Both the position numbers and the translations under genes were made by a program. This document shows positions 11,107 to 23,837 of a stretch of 40,841 nucleotides of DNA, piece after piece (the first letter of the stretch is position 1; every line of letters begins with the position of its first letter). The notes beneath the pieces were generated by a model. It saw only the letters and a list, made by a program, of their open reading frames with translations. It was not told the origin of the DNA and did not search any database. The DNA comes from Acanthaster planci (Eukaryota > Echinodermata > Asteroidea > Valvatida > Acanthasteridae): the NCBI RefSeq assembly GCF_001949145.1, contig NW_019091366.1, positions 2,553,006 through 2,593,846 of the forward strand, read 5' to 3'.

Positions 11107-13443
11107 GGGGAGGGATTTTCCACAGTGACCACATTTTTACGATTTGATGACCACAGAAACCAATGGAGAAGACCTCTTACCTTGGTTCACAATTTGAATA
11201 AAAAAACCTATGCAATGAACTATGTCTTGCCTAAATAAAACTGAACAATTTACAAAGCACAAATGTCAAATTCATTCAAAACTTTCCATCTATCACATTT
11301 TCCTCGACTAATTATAATTTGATTAGTTGCTTTTGTCTCAGCAGAATCATTCTCAAAAATACAACATAAATTTTGTGAGGTGGGTATTCTCAGGCAGAAA
11401 GTTAAATTTGAATGAGTTAACAGGGATTTCATGTCAAACTAAGAAATTGTTACAACACCAATATGTTACATTTCAAACTTTGCAAATTTAAAGTTTGAAA
11501 GATAAACACACAGCTAATAGTTAAGCCAAACTGTAAAAGTAGAAAATGTGAAAAAAAAATTCTTGAGAAGAAAATCCAACATCAGAAAACTTATTTCAAG
11601 TTACATGGAAGAAAGACATCTCGGGCTAACACATCAGTACTTTTAGCTTTATCGCAATCTTACAATTTAGCAGGAAAAAATCAAAGTAAATATTAAAGTG
11701 AGATAACACAAACCTAAATGCAGCACTCTTCATGTTCATGTTTGGGCAAATAGCCATCTATCCAGATAGGGTAGGATTCCTTAGCGAGTAATTTATCATT
11801 CACTAGAAAGGGAGATGACTAAAAAGGGAGCCTCCCTCTCATCATGATGATCCCAGTAAGACTGACGGCACAAACAATGAGATCTTGGCACAATGGTGCA
11901 TCCTATCCAATGATTAATGGAAGGAATGCTAACAGGGGTAATGGCCAACAAAGAATGGGAGGTTGACTGGTCCATTTACCTCACATGCAGAGCACGAAGG
12001 GGAGGGGGGAATTGGGGCAGCAAGTCTTCAGGTACACAGGCAGTTTGAGGGCTAGGCTAATTTATAAAGATTAGAAGCTTTTCAAGTGTCAGAGATCTAA
12101 TCGAAGAGGTTTTTGTAAGCCATGGGGTGCCTGTAAAGATCCCATTTGCAGACCTTGGTGGGCCAGTGAGATGGAAGAGACTTCAGGGAGGAAACGATAA
12201 CTGGAAATAAGTCTGGTGTCTAGACTAATCAGTCAATATTGTTTTATCATTCAAGTAATCTTGGAATGTCTGTGATGCAGACAGATCTGTCCCTTGACAG
12301 AGTTGTACTGACAGCAAAAACTACTGACAAATAAATTCATGGAAAAAAAAAATTTATGCTTACAACAGATCAGTAAGTTACAAAAATGTTCAGGAGCATC
12401 CCACCCAAATATAATTGTGTGCCAACATCCTTCATGTAATTTTGAAGTACTCATTACAGAAAAATTCAGATTGGACAGATTTGTTTCTATATTTTGTTAT
12501 AATCATCATCTGTGCTTAACAAGAGCAAATTTGTGATGAAGAAAATCTTAAGCTGACACAGATCAGTATTATAGCTTCTTGATCAGATTTAAGTCAACAA
12601 GTGTCCACTGAAAGACTGATTTCTTTACTTCACAATGATTTGTTCTCTATCCACCATTCCAACAGCCACGCCAAAAACCCATTTTTACACCAAAGCTTCT
12701 TTTTCCAGAGTGACAAAACTGTTGCCTAAGCTAAGCAGTGTGTTTTGCAAAGTACCTGTGAGTGTCATTGTAAAAAAAGCTTACAAAAGGGATGCATTGT
12801 CAGAGCCCAGGACCGACTCTTAATACTCTGAAATCCTAGTAACGTTTCCCTTCCTTTGTGTTCCAGTGCGGTAGAGCCTTTGAGTTCTAGAGAAGTGAGA
12901 GAGGGCTTAGAGGAAGGCACAGCAGGACCTGTTTGACCCAATCCATCTCATTTCCATGTTGATAGAGTTATCTTTCTCGCTTTACAAGTCTGGCAGTAAT
13001 GCTGTACAAAACCCAGCATCCAATCAAAGATGCAAGGAATCTCCAATCGGTCTCTTTCCCCTTCACCCACACCTCTGAATAGTGGGCCCAACTGGTCCAT
13101 GTTAGGATCTGCGTAATGATCCATTGTCCATGATTACAATGCCATACCCCGCGACCCGCCAACAACAGAGATAGGAGACCTAGAATGGGTAATTAAATCC
13201 TGAATTAGAAGTGTCTACCCTGATCATTCTTAGTCCAAACAGGGGACATCAATGCAGCTTAATCCTCTCCTTTAACCAATATTAGTTCAGTGAGAAGATG
13301 TGAGTCCCTACACCACAGGATCAAGTGAGAAGGTAGTCAAGTCTTTAAGAAAGGGTAAAACCAATAAAGGAAGGCGGCACACAGATCACACAAAGCCGCC
13401 TTGCAAAGTAATGGAGTATTGATTGCCTGTGGAGGTGATTCTG

Positions 13444-13478
13444 TTTTCCTTTCTTTTCCTTTCTTTTTTTCTTCTCCT
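13444..13478 (+). repeat. Pyrimidine-rich CTTTT-type tract
   Basis: The run is entirely C and T, with imperfect CCTTTCTTTT units. It is ordinary low-complexity DNA. On the plus strand it resembles a long polypyrimidine tract, but the next AG is not followed by a supportable exon. Confidence 0.75.
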
Positions 13479-13702
13479 GAGACACCCACGAGATGTGTTT
13501 ATCAATGTCTATGAGGTTCAGGAGAGTCAACAGTTGTTTTTTCTTGAAGTAAAAATTCCCCACTGAGTAATTTTAGACCGTAAATAAATAAACAGGCAAG
13601 CAGATTGAAAAAAAAATTGAAACATGCATCACATGACAAATGAAATGAGACTCTTGAGTTCCTTGCCCATCAATCAAAATGAGTTCTTATCATCATCAAA
13701 CG

Positions 13703-13719
13703 TGAACATGTCATGTTCA
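13703..13719. repeat. 17-bp perfect palindrome (8-bp arms, 1-nt centre)
   Basis: The arms are TGAACATG and CATGTTCA around one T. GAACA/TGTTC are half-sites of the steroid-receptor class, but the spacing here is five instead of the canonical three, so a standard steroid response element is not matched. It has the same geometry as the unrelated palindrome at 2871. Confidence 0.6.
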
Positions 13720-13879
13720 TCATGTTTTCCAGGAAACAGATATAATTGTTTAAAACTTGAGTAATTACAAATCATTTGACTTTTGGTACACTGCCTTAAA
13801 GGTAACAATGAAAAGTTAAACTTTTTTTCAAACAGTTTTTCATTTCCTCCATAAATCTCGCACCGTCAAAAATAATCTT

Positions 13880-14130
13880 ATTGTCCCTGCCAAATCTGCA
13901 GCCTGACTCACTGGCTGACCAACCCAGTCTAATAAAACTAGCTTTGTTTGTCTACTGATTAAACAATCCTCTGAGGCCTGTCCCGACTGATGCTTGAAAA
14001 CTGCACAGCCATGCCATTAATATTAGTGAGCTGGGAATTGCCCAGATATTTCTTACTCTGACAATAAAATAAAAACTCCTGCAATATTAGCTGGGTCTAC
14101 CAGCCTGTAATTCTCTGGTGACTTTAAACA
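13880..14130. promoter_or_regulatory. Candidate conserved-element-like patch
   Basis: This is unique sequence with several factor-like words close together: TGATTAAACAAT at 13956-13967, CCTCTGAGG (AP-2-like) at 13968-13976, CCATTAATATTAG near 14014, the hairpin CTGGG-AATTG-CCCAG at 14031-14045, and two further AATATTAGC or TAATT words downstream. This word density is typical of animal enhancers, but I have no alignment, so conservation itself is not shown. Confidence 0.2.
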
Positions 14131-15283
14131 GGTGTTAACTAGAGTGTTGTGACCTGGACATGAAGAGGCGATAAATGTTATTGGAAGTGGACGGCTGCAG
14201 GGAAGTTGTGTGCAGTTTAATGAGTGGAAAGATACGCTTGTAGTTCATTGCTAATGCTGCCTTCTTCAAGGTGCAGCTGCCGTCAAATGTGCAGAAATAC
14301 TTGGCTTGGAGTGTTGGCATAGTGATGCTGTAAAACAGCCAGAGTATTGAAAAGAAGCAAAGGGAAGACAGGGGTCTGCTGTGAAGATGAGACACCTGTG
14401 GTTAGCATGACTAGCTCATTCATTGCAGGTGGTACCTACAATGCCTTGCCACACGGCTAGAACTGTGTGACTTTACACCTCTACTGTGCCCGCTCCATAC
14501 AGAAACGGTCTCATTATGGCTCATCACCTGAGAATGATGGTGTCGCTTCCGCCCAAGACATGCTAAAAGGTATTTGCCGCTCATGGTCGAACGCTAACAT
14601 CTCAATGAGCAAGATGATGAGGAAAAATCAACAACTGCATGCTTACTAAATGAAAAAATGTCCGAGAATGTGATGAATGTGATGATTTGTGGGGTGTTAA
14701 ATGATGGAAGGATGCTGGGAGTTGGCAAGGGCAAGCTGTGATATTGGGATCAATGGAACAAAGGACTGGAAAGCACACATGACTGAGATCAAAGTGCAAT
14801 GGATTTCACACCGGAGAAAACTGCAGGAAATTATTCACTGAGTTGTCATTACATGGAACCCCGTGTACTGGTTGATAAAAAGCTGCCCAGCAGTTGCAAC
14901 TACAAGGTGTCATTCTGTGACTATCAGGCATGAATAGACCATAATTTTTACATTGTGCTTGTCATTTCATCCCAACTTTAATGAGACTTTTACTGATGCA
15001 TGTTAATGTCTTCTTTCAATTTTTACAAGTTTGGATGGGTGGTCAACTCACTGAAAACCTCCACTAACAAAATGTAGTGTGCGTACTAAATGTGCTTAAT
15101 GTATTAATAAATGTGTTTCCATCTAGGGAAACCTTTAAATAAGTGAAGCATTGTGAGGCAATTTCTATCATGTCTCAATTTGGGAATTATTGGTATGTTT
15201 TCTCCTCAATACACCACTGCTCAGACTGCTTGGTAATCCAATACTGAGCCAATTCACAAATGTTGAGTTCTGCTACCACGACG

Positions 15284-15299
15284 AAAAAAAAAAAAAAAA
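15284..15299 (+). repeat. A16 homopolymer
   Basis: Sixteen consecutive A. No retrotransposon body or target-site duplication is evident beside it, so it is treated as a simple repeat. Confidence 0.9.
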
Positions 15300-16799
15300 C
15301 AGCGACTAGGCATTTCATGAAGGCACCACTGAATGCCACTTAATCAGTCACTAAATCTTGGTCATTGCTTCAACAATTCCCAGTCAATAGCTTTCTACGA
15401 AGGCAATTTACTGCCTTTGAATTTGTTTCAGCATTCAAATTGATATATGGATCATTTGACTATGGTATACAAAATCTTTCTAAACCTCTCTACAAAATGA
15501 TGAAATTTGTATTGCAGCAATCAAAGCAAGGGAAATTAATCATTAAAAGGTCTCACTCTCTCATCCCCCCTTTTTCCCCAAGTTTCTTCACGATATGAAA
15601 TGGGATTTTGAACAGAAACACATGATTTCATCTGGTGGTCCGTGCAGCACACAATGCCTTTGCAAGTCGGCTGGGTATTATCTAGCACAGTAGAGCGAGC
15701 TTTAGATTGGCAACGATGCCTGCGGCGGCAAAAGGGGATAATTTCAGTTTGACAATGAAATCACTCCAAGTTGCAGGACTCCTGTACCGACTTGCACTTC
15801 AATCACACAGGGTTAGTTGCCTGGCAGAATCTAATCTGTTGATAGTTTCTCAAGGTGTTATCTAATCACTATACTGCAGGATACTCTTAATGGATTTTTA
15901 ATCACAATACTGAACCAAATTGAAAATCAGCCCCTCGGTCGAGCCATGCATGACCCACAAATAAAAATGCAGCCCGGTACAACCACTTCGTGACAAAATT
16001 CCATCCTGGCAGGATAGATACGCAGAGAAAATGATTTGACCAATCCTATTTTGCAGCTTGCATAAACAAGGGATCAACATGGCAAGAAGGTAACAGGATT
16101 TGAGACAGTCGACACAAATGACTTGCTGGGGGCCTTGCTATGAGGCACGGTGTGTCTGCGCGGTCATTGAGAAAACGCAGAACGAGAAGAGTAGGAGAAG
16201 GAGACAAGTGACTGGAAACTGTGAGAGGAGAGAGAGTGAGAGAGCTCTAGGGCCTGCGGACATTCACAGATGCGGTACAGGAGCCTCATCATCAATCCTG
16301 TCACAAGATGTGCAACTACCGTGTGCGATGGCACTGATAATCTACGCTGATTCAAAGTTTGCCAACAAAGGTCCAAGCGGGGTAACACACAAATTGACTT
16401 GTAAACAGGAAATCATACATTTACAGATATAGACTGACAAAGTCAGAGTTTCTGAAAATGAAATGGAGAAAATGTAATGACTGTGTATTCAATGCAACAA
16501 TTCCTATCAGCCAGAGAAAACAATAACTGTTCAATCAGCTGACATTTAATATTGCCATTATCATCAAAATATTGACAAAGACGATTTCTCATTTGTTGAG
16601 TGATACGAGTCCATGTCAAACATTTCCATTACTGACAACTTAAACAAGGTTATAATATGACAAACTTCATAGGCTTCAATACTAAATAAAACTAAAAAAA
16701 ATAAAACAAAGATGCAGACTATCACAACCATCATTCTGTAAATGTGGCTTGTCACTCTTCAAGAAAAACCTTTCCATCTTGATAATCCAAAACATGGAC

Positions 16800-17110
16800 C
16801 CCCATTGCCTTTAGAGAGTCCCGCCTAATCCTCTAATGCAGTTCCAAATACTCCCATCAACCTCTGCTCCTTAGATGAACAACCTAGGGGGGGAAGACTC
16901 CTTGCAAGTGTTGATAACCTTGTCAGAGTGATCCCCTTCATTCAGTCATCACTCATGCTGTGCACACACACAGCCTCCCTCTCCTGCTCATGAGGGCCAG
17001 TTTAGAGTCTCCCTCTATCCCAGTCTAACTTGCTGCCTCATTTATCAGCCAGCAATTGATGGGACATTGCTATTATTTGGATTTCAACAAACAGGCCGTC
17101 AAGGGAAATG
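16800..17110. promoter_or_regulatory. Candidate conserved-element-like patch
   Basis: Unique, non-repetitive sequence of balanced composition between AT-rich flanks. The part at 17038-17095 has closely packed words: a TTTATCAG GATA-type site, CAATTGATGGG, an ACATTGCTATTATTTGG stretch and AACAAACA (forkhead-like). No open frame crosses it. The regulatory assignment is a guess from word content only. Confidence 0.18.
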
Positions 17111-17840
17111 ATTTACATGGGTGTAGCACTGTGACTTCATTGACCGACTGGTAACACCGTGTATACTGTTACGAGTGCCAGATGTGTACTTGTACATGAA
17201 AAAAGCCTTCAAGTGAAACAAAAATTGGGCAACATCAGTGCCCTAAACTACAGAGTTACATTTGCCATTTCATGTGATGAAAAGACATACAATTTAAACA
17301 TTACAAAATTGCAAAGGAAAAACTTGCAACAGAAGTGAAAGCACATTAGCCATAAGTGCCTCATTTTATGACTAATAACTTTTAAAGTTAAATTCAGCAA
17401 AAACTGCAAAGATGTGCTTATCATCTCTTAGATTTGAAACAATGTTTCTTTGCTTGGGGAATCAAGCCTACTAACAAAAGTGATCTTGGGGAAAAAAATC
17501 ACAAGTGAGCAAACAAGCAAGCAAGGTGTGAAAATTCTAATCAACTGGAACGGTTCATCCAATTGGAGGTTTATATATTCCACTGGATGGCGACCCCTCT
17601 CTGCAGAGGGCAATGGTGCCAATATGAATTGATTGCCGATTTGCAATGGAGTGGTCCCAACACCTGGTCAGGATATCAACTCGGATAGGAACCAAACCAC
17701 AAGCTCCAAAGATTTCATTCCACAGGGACTGCTAGCAATATAAAATGTAAGCCCATAACTCATACACCAGGCCTCAAGTTATTACTACCATTACCACACA
17801 GCAGAAATCCTTGCGTTTCCTTCATTTCTACCCCCAATTT

Positions 17841-17850
17841 CCCCCCCCCC
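17841..17850 (+). repeat. C10 homopolymer
   Basis: Ten consecutive C. This complements the G10 run seen near 4001 but shares no flanking sequence with it. Confidence 0.9.
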
Positions 17851-18100
17851 TTCTGAAAGAAGATTAGTGGAAGGCTTTACTGGCAACTTTCTTGAATTTT
17901 TTTTTGTCTGAGGGATCAGGATTTTCTGACCCCTCCATCTATCAACAACAGTCAAACTAGGTTACAGGGAGTAATATGATCAACAGACGGAAGGCGTCTT
18001 CAGGTTTTTTGCTCGGAGTTTTTTGGACACCAAAAATGCCGCTTTGGCCTGCTTGACTTTCCAGGGCACTCTGTGATAGGCCAGCCTTTGTTTTCAGGCA

Positions 18101-18114
18101 ACACCGTGGTAACT
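18101..18114. promoter_or_regulatory. Partial X-box (right half only)
   Basis: The word ends CCGTGGTAAC, which fits the right half (RGYAAC) and CC core of an RFX X-box. The left half does not fit. Listed because it lies 1 kb from a fuller X-box-like site. Confidence 0.15.
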
Positions 18115-18704
18115 AGTACCAGATGTGGGATGGAAACTTTCACAAATTCTAATTTTTTTTCTTCTAAGTGGAAGAAGAAGGGACAATCTCAAATATTTCA
18201 TCCCCTGGTCACCATTCCCTGGCAGATACTTCCAGGGTTCAGGGATGTTATGGGAAAAACTATTAGAAGGAACAATTCTACATCCAGATTTTTTTCTGTG
18301 GTCAACCTGTTCATTGATTGGGGCCAGGTGAGCAGAGGTCAGCAACTCAAGTGAGAATAGTCTTATTGCAATCAGATCTCTGAGGGAATGACGCTGGGAC
18401 CATCCTTAATAGTTAGACACAATCTCTGGGACTCTGGTAGACGTGGTACTCAATTCCCCTGACAAATTTGCATCACAACTCCCCCCACAAAAGAAAGTTA
18501 CAAATTGAAAAAACTGGTCGTTTGAATAATGCAGGTGGCTGGCTTGTCTTGCAAGAAATTGAATAAGTTTCATGTTTCTGTGGATGGGGTGGCACAGCTT
18601 GTGGGCGTCAATGTCCATGTCTCTTGAGATGTCTCTTCTCTGGTTCAGCCAAATTCCTCTCTCCATTTGCAATTGGGAAAGGGCTGTAAGATATCCATTT
18701 AAAT

Positions 18705-18723
18705 TGACCCACAGTAGGGGTCA
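18705..18723. promoter_or_regulatory. Everted nuclear-receptor half-site pair, spacer 7
   Basis: TGACCC (18705-18710) and GGGTCA (18718-18723) point away from each other across seven bases. Wide everted repeats of 6 to 8 bases are used by some receptor heterodimers. Both half-sites are perfect RGGTCA matches, but at this spacing chance is a reasonable explanation. Confidence 0.2.
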
Positions 18724-19114
18724 CTAATTACAAAAACATTAAACACTGATTCAGAGATGAAAATTCATCACTACATTTTCTTTCCTGTATGTAAAGTCAT
18801 GATGTAATGAAACTATAAAATAAATACTCATAAAACAAAGCCTACACAAAAAAATTTTGTATTTAAGATCATGAAGGGTTTTAAGGAAATACAGAAACTC
18901 CAATACTTTTAAGTTACCGGAAATTTACATACATATTTTCAAGATAATACTTCAAAACAACTGAGAAATCTCCTTCATGGAGGATTGGTTGTAAACCTGT
19001 CAGGATACAATCAAAATTCATTACTTGTCAGACACAATCTAAGACACATCAAGCAGTAATCCTTCCTTGAAGATCTGGTTACTCATCCAGGGAATGCGCA
19101 GGTTGCTGCATCTC

Positions 19115-19128
19115 ATTGCCATGGTGAT
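19115..19128. promoter_or_regulatory. RFX X-box-like site
   Basis: ATTGCCATGGTGAT fits the imperfect inverted repeat GTNRCC-AT-RGYAAC with three mismatches. It retains the TTGCC left half and the full CCATGG centre. RFX factors bind such sites, often at ciliary and neuronal genes. It differs at only one base from the site at 22336. Confidence 0.25.
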
Positions 19129-20334
19129 CCTATAGAGATTCTCTTTCCCACCCATTGGAATGCCTAGCAGCGTATAGCCACACATTAGATATGAGTTTTG
19201 TCACCATGATATGCCCCATCCTGCGGCATCAGTCCCCAAAGAAAAGGAGGGATATGGGGACTTGTCACAGTCCAAGATTCCAATAGAAAAGTCACTGCCT
19301 CTCATGATGATGACAAATATTTTCTTTTTCAAACTATCATTTATTCATATCATATATCCATCATGATGAATAACATGAAACTCAACTTCCTCTTTGTGAA
19401 AACCACAGCACAGACATTAAAAGCAAATGAATGCTGAAAAGACATTTTAAAGTAATTCTTCTGGGAACTTTCTAAGAAACAACTTTTCTCAGGCAAAGCT
19501 TAAAGGTTAATCTCTTTGTATTGACAGCCATGGTTGAAACTAATTTCACAAAAGACAAACATGTATTTTCATCAGTTTTTCAAACTTCAGCAATTTTTAA
19601 GTAATTCTGATTCCTTGTTTTCTGCAAACAGTCCAAGGTGCAATGCCTTAGCAATTTCAAACCAAGCATTCTGAGTCCTCATCAGATAACACAAGGTGAA
19701 TGAAGTCCCTTTATTTCTTATAAATACTGAATGAAAAGAAATTCTCCTGGCTTGGAACTCCAAGACCAAATCTGAGAAATTCCCCTGAGGAAAGCAAAAC
19801 ATTGCCAGTAACACAACCCTTTGCATTAACAGAAACAAGCTTAGATTTCACACATGCACAAAATTTCCAGCACACAACTTTATGGTGTAGCTCTTGATAG
19901 ACACATCAAAAGGTGAACATTCGACCGAGACAACAAGACCCCTGGTTTTGTTTATTTACCAAACTTGAAGAATTTCATGCATAAAAAAATCACACCGTAG
20001 TCTGTTGAAACAGAGCCAAACAAGCTACACGGACGGCCAAAAATAGCACCCGAAGGAACTAGAAAACTTAAGCAGGTTACATGTATATGTCTTGTCCAAG
20101 AATTGCCAAGGCTTTAACTCCAAAAATTTAACAGGGATCACTATGTCAGATATCAATGTTGATTCAACACTCAAGACAATTTTTGCACCTGTCAAAACCA
20201 ATAACTGTAGTGAGATCAGCAAAGTCAAGAACTCATCAAGACACACAGCTATTCCATGGTAGCATTCCCCTAGGCCTACACATGCAAGTAAAGATTGAAT
20301 CCAAGACTTTCATGTCATGCACATGTAGTTTTTA

Positions 20335-20350
20335 TGTGTGTGTGTGTGTG
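20335..20350 (+). repeat. (TG)8 microsatellite
   Basis: Eight TG dinucleotides in a row, a potential Z-DNA former and likely length-polymorphic. Confidence 0.9.
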
Positions 20351-21963
20351 GTTTCGTAGGACAGCCCACTAGTCTGGTTCACGAAAAAAGCTAGTTCAGA
20401 CAGGCTACAAATCATAACCATTACAGGTAAACATGCAGATTAGTGCTAAAATGAACTTATTTCCAAGACTTCCCTTAAACTAAGCTGAAAATAGAATCAA
20501 CAATAATTTAGTGTTTGTATCTCCTAAACTTCCCAAAGGTGAGCTGAAAAAACAGAGTCTGAACTTGACCTAACAATCAAAAAGATCAAACATTGCCTTT
20601 GTTCTCTAACCAGTTATTTGCATGTTTGTCAATTATATCATGCAAAAGATTTTCAAAGACATGGTTAAGCAATGGTTTTAACAAGCTTTTGGCTAAGGTT
20701 GTTCAGATATGATCATCTAAGGGTTATCTCTAAAACTGATTATTCACTGCTTACTAAGAAAAAAGGTTAAGAACAAGGGTAGGGCCATGATGTCAACCCA
20801 CTATTGATAAACTCCAGATCCCCAAAACCTGTCAGATCGGATACTATAGACAAATGACCCCTAAGGGTTTGGAGTTGGAATAAGGAGTTTAAAGATGACT
20901 GTCATGTCTGAGAATGTAGGACTAGAAACTACATGTACATAAACCATCCATTGGTTAGCTTCTGCTACAAATGTTTATGTGGTTGTAAAAATTCACCCAA
21001 GAGGAAAGAATAGACTATTCCAACAACAAGCACAAATTCCTGGAAGTCACAGGGAGTGCTACAAGAGCTGCTTCAACAATAATCAAGTAGGAAATCCTGT
21101 AATTGAGACTAGAAAATGGAGGGGAGACTTCTGCATCATTAACTCACTTCAAAATTCACCTATCCCTCATCGCTCCCCTTTCCCTTAAACTTGAGGGAGC
21201 TTTTCTAATTTATATTATAGGCATGAAAATGTTGCAATTGTGGCCATTAAAATCACCATGATCAAAGTCTGCATTCAGATGAAATGTCAGAAGGTGAAGA
21301 CAGGTGAGGAGTTTAGTCAGTCAATGAATAATATGAGAATTAATGAGCTGGGTAAAACTGTCCCCCAATGTACTGCACCTCGTTACCTTGGCACAGGTTG
21401 TTGGAAGTTCATTGACACAACACACATGCTACCAGGCACACTCAATCACCTTAGCACCTTATTTGAATGGGGAAAGTACTGGTGTCCACCAAAAATAATT
21501 CACCTAATTTATTTCCAGCATTATTAATTTTTTTTTATCTTCTTCCGTTAACGTGGGACAGACTTAGTGAAGAGTCAGGGGAATCCAATGCTCCTTTTCT
21601 AAACACCAATTGCCACGATTTCCCTATCTGGATAGCCAGGTTATATTGAGTTATGTTTCCCCACAGAGTTCTTGCATCAACTGGCTCAGTGGACGGCACA
21701 GCCGTTAGCCTGTCAACAAGGCCTCATATAGGCTGCAGTGACTTTATCTGTTGCTCACTCCACTCCCCCCCAACCCCCACCACAACCCTAATGGGATATT
21801 AAAATAAATCTGGGAAAAGCCGCAAAATCATCTCTGGTCCCACATCACCCAAGTCGGACCTTAGGCTACAAACTACTCCCTGATGAGCAGCAACTTCTGG
21901 CTGCACAGCCCTACAAACAGCAAGAACACCATCCTGACAGGAAGATTGGATCTCACTGAGCAC

Positions 21964-21978
21964 ACAATGCATTTGCAT
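21964..21978 (-). promoter_or_regulatory. SOX-like and octamer words, 1-bp apart
   Basis: ACAATG (21964-21969), one base, then ATTTGCAT (21971-21978). On the minus strand this reads octamer ATGCAAAT, G, CATTGT. The order is the reverse of the canonical SOX-POU composite, so cooperative binding cannot be assumed. Confidence 0.2.
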
Positions 21979-22020
21979 CTTGCAGACTAAACACAAGAGA
22001 GAAATACCACTCTTTTGGGC

Positions 22021-22030
22021 TTTTTTTTTT
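22021..22030 (+). repeat. T10 homopolymer
   Basis: Ten consecutive T. No transposon-like flank was seen. Confidence 0.85.
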
Positions 22031-22335
22031 CAGTGCTCAGGATTCAGTGTTGGGACTTGTTAAGGCTGAGTGTTATCATTTGATCAGATAGTCAATCAGG
22101 AAGTGCTAGATACATTATTAATCTGAAGTAACTTTTATCAATGCGCTACATCTTTTGACCGGATTGTCACAGTCGGCACACACAGGTCTTCTGTACTTTT
22201 GGGGGAAGTTTTTGATTTGTTTTGTTTTTTTCGTTTGATGGAATGGGACCCTGTGATTGATCCTAAGGGAGAGAGGTCAGTGTAATTCTGGTAGCTTGTC
22301 TGGGGACTGTGAGGATAATGCTAGGAGATGATGCG

Positions 22336-22349
22336 ATTGCCGTGGTGAT
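22336..22349. promoter_or_regulatory. RFX X-box-like site
   Basis: ATTGCCGTGGTGAT is 13/14 identical to the site at 19115-19128 and fits the X-box with the same half-site mismatches, plus a G for A at the centre. The flanks of the two sites are unrelated, which argues against a simple duplication. Confidence 0.22.
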
Positions 22350-23826
22350 TTAAGGCCAGATCCATTAAAGAGGTTGTTGTCACCGAGATGCGTATAGCTT
22401 AAGTCATCCCCTTGATCATCTCCACTACACTGAGAGAGTCTGGTGACAGGCTATGCCTTGTGTGCAGGTAACAGGCTTCATATTACGTGTTCTAAACACT
22501 GTTGGGCAGGCTATGCGCTCTCTGCAATCATTGTGGAGCAACTCCTCGGTGCACTTTGAAGATGCCTGGAGCTGACATCCAGGAGGTCCTATGAGACCAA
22601 CCCAGTGGAATTATTTAGCAGTTTGGAGATCCCCCAACCCTCTAGTGCAATCAGTAGCTGGCTTCCTTGCCCATCACGGGAGACAAACCCAATTTCCAAA
22701 GTCAGATCTTCTCAAGATGGAGAGGCCCCCCTCCACAAAAACCAATCAAGGGGGGCCAGCATAATAACAGGAAAAGCAAAGTGAAATGAGAAGCCCTTCA
22801 ATTAAAAATTCAACAGCAGTGATATTGCCAAGCCCAGGATCTTATAAACCAACAACCAATCAGAATGCACATCAAGTTGAGATCAGTCAGTGGATATTAT
22901 TAACTACTTTTTTTCTAAAGAAGCCTCATGTGATGTGGAACAAGAGACCACCATTCAAGGTATCACGCCAAACCCTCAGATCACAATTTTTTTTCCCTGC
23001 GACCAGGCGGCTTCTGTCTGTCAAGTCCAACTTTCCGTGTCATTGGAGGTCAGGTATCTGAGGCACCCAGTCAAGCCCAACGACTCATCCTTAACGTAAG
23101 TGAGGGTCAGGGACTGCTCAGTGCCCACCGAACAACCTGTACCTTAGAACCCCCCCCATCTCCATTATTTTTAAAAACTCTGCCCAGGTTACAGGTAGAG
23201 AGAGGCTTCCATGGGATGCACCTGGTAAAAATGAGACATCAACAAGGACTTGCCCACAATCACCATGATCTTTGATGAGAATTTCTGCCTGATGGCCAAA
23301 AAAATCGATGTATAGTCGATTAAAGCTTACTTAGCGTGAATACTGACCTAAGTCTTAAGTGTTCCCTTTCTCAGTCCAAATTTTCAGTCCAGATACTTTC
23401 CATGTTAACAAAGCCAACAATTCCACTTTGGATTTCTAATTACTGAAATTCTCAAATACCACATTAATTCTACTCCCTTAAAAAGTCTCTTAATTTGGAT
23501 CCTGTTCCCTCAGAAACAGAGCCCAGAAATTTAATCTCTCATCAAAATGTACATGAAGATTTTAATTTAATTTCAAAGTCACACTCGATGTAGTAAAAAC
23601 AAAGCATCCTACCAAGCAATGGAAAGAGTCATATGACTTGCAAACCAGCCATGAAATTTTACTCGATCTTGTTTCGGAACTGTGCAACGGAGTGCAATAA
23701 TGGTGGAAGCATGATCAGGAAACACTGAATTTAATGAAAACAAATACATAGAGTAATACGAAACCACAGGAAACCCCAAAGTCCCCAAACAATATGCCGC
23801 ACTTTCTTTCCACAGTTTGCAAACAG

Positions 23827-23837
23827 TTTTTTTTTTT
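23827..23837 (+). repeat. T11 homopolymer followed by CTTTCTTTCT
   Basis: Eleven T followed by a short CTTT-type pyrimidine tract. Low-complexity DNA only. Confidence 0.85.

Larger units (their letters stand above)
7901..13200. other. Unique non-coding sequence
   Basis: No exon, RNA gene or transposon fragment was recognised. Landmarks listed separately are a 30-bp-period tandem duplication near 9508, a CTCF-like word near 10211 and a perfect AGGTCA direct repeat at 11092. One TACATGTA word lies at 10377. Open frames are short (up to about 121 codons at 10718-11083) and featureless. Confidence 0.6.
13201..16790. other. Unique non-coding sequence
   Basis: No gene was seen. The stretch includes a pyrimidine tract at 13444-13478, the 17-bp palindrome at 13703-13719, a CNE-like patch at 13880-14130 and an A16 run at 15284-15299. 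The plus-strand frame at 16100-16432 (about 110 codons) has no recognisable domain. Confidence 0.6.

Noticed and set aside
15284-15299. A16 run as a retrocopy poly(A) tail
   Set aside because: No coding or element remnant upstream and no flanking target-site duplication.
16100-16432. Plus-strand frame of about 110 codons
   Set aside because: An arginine- and glutamate-rich stretch comes from a purine-rich run; no domain.
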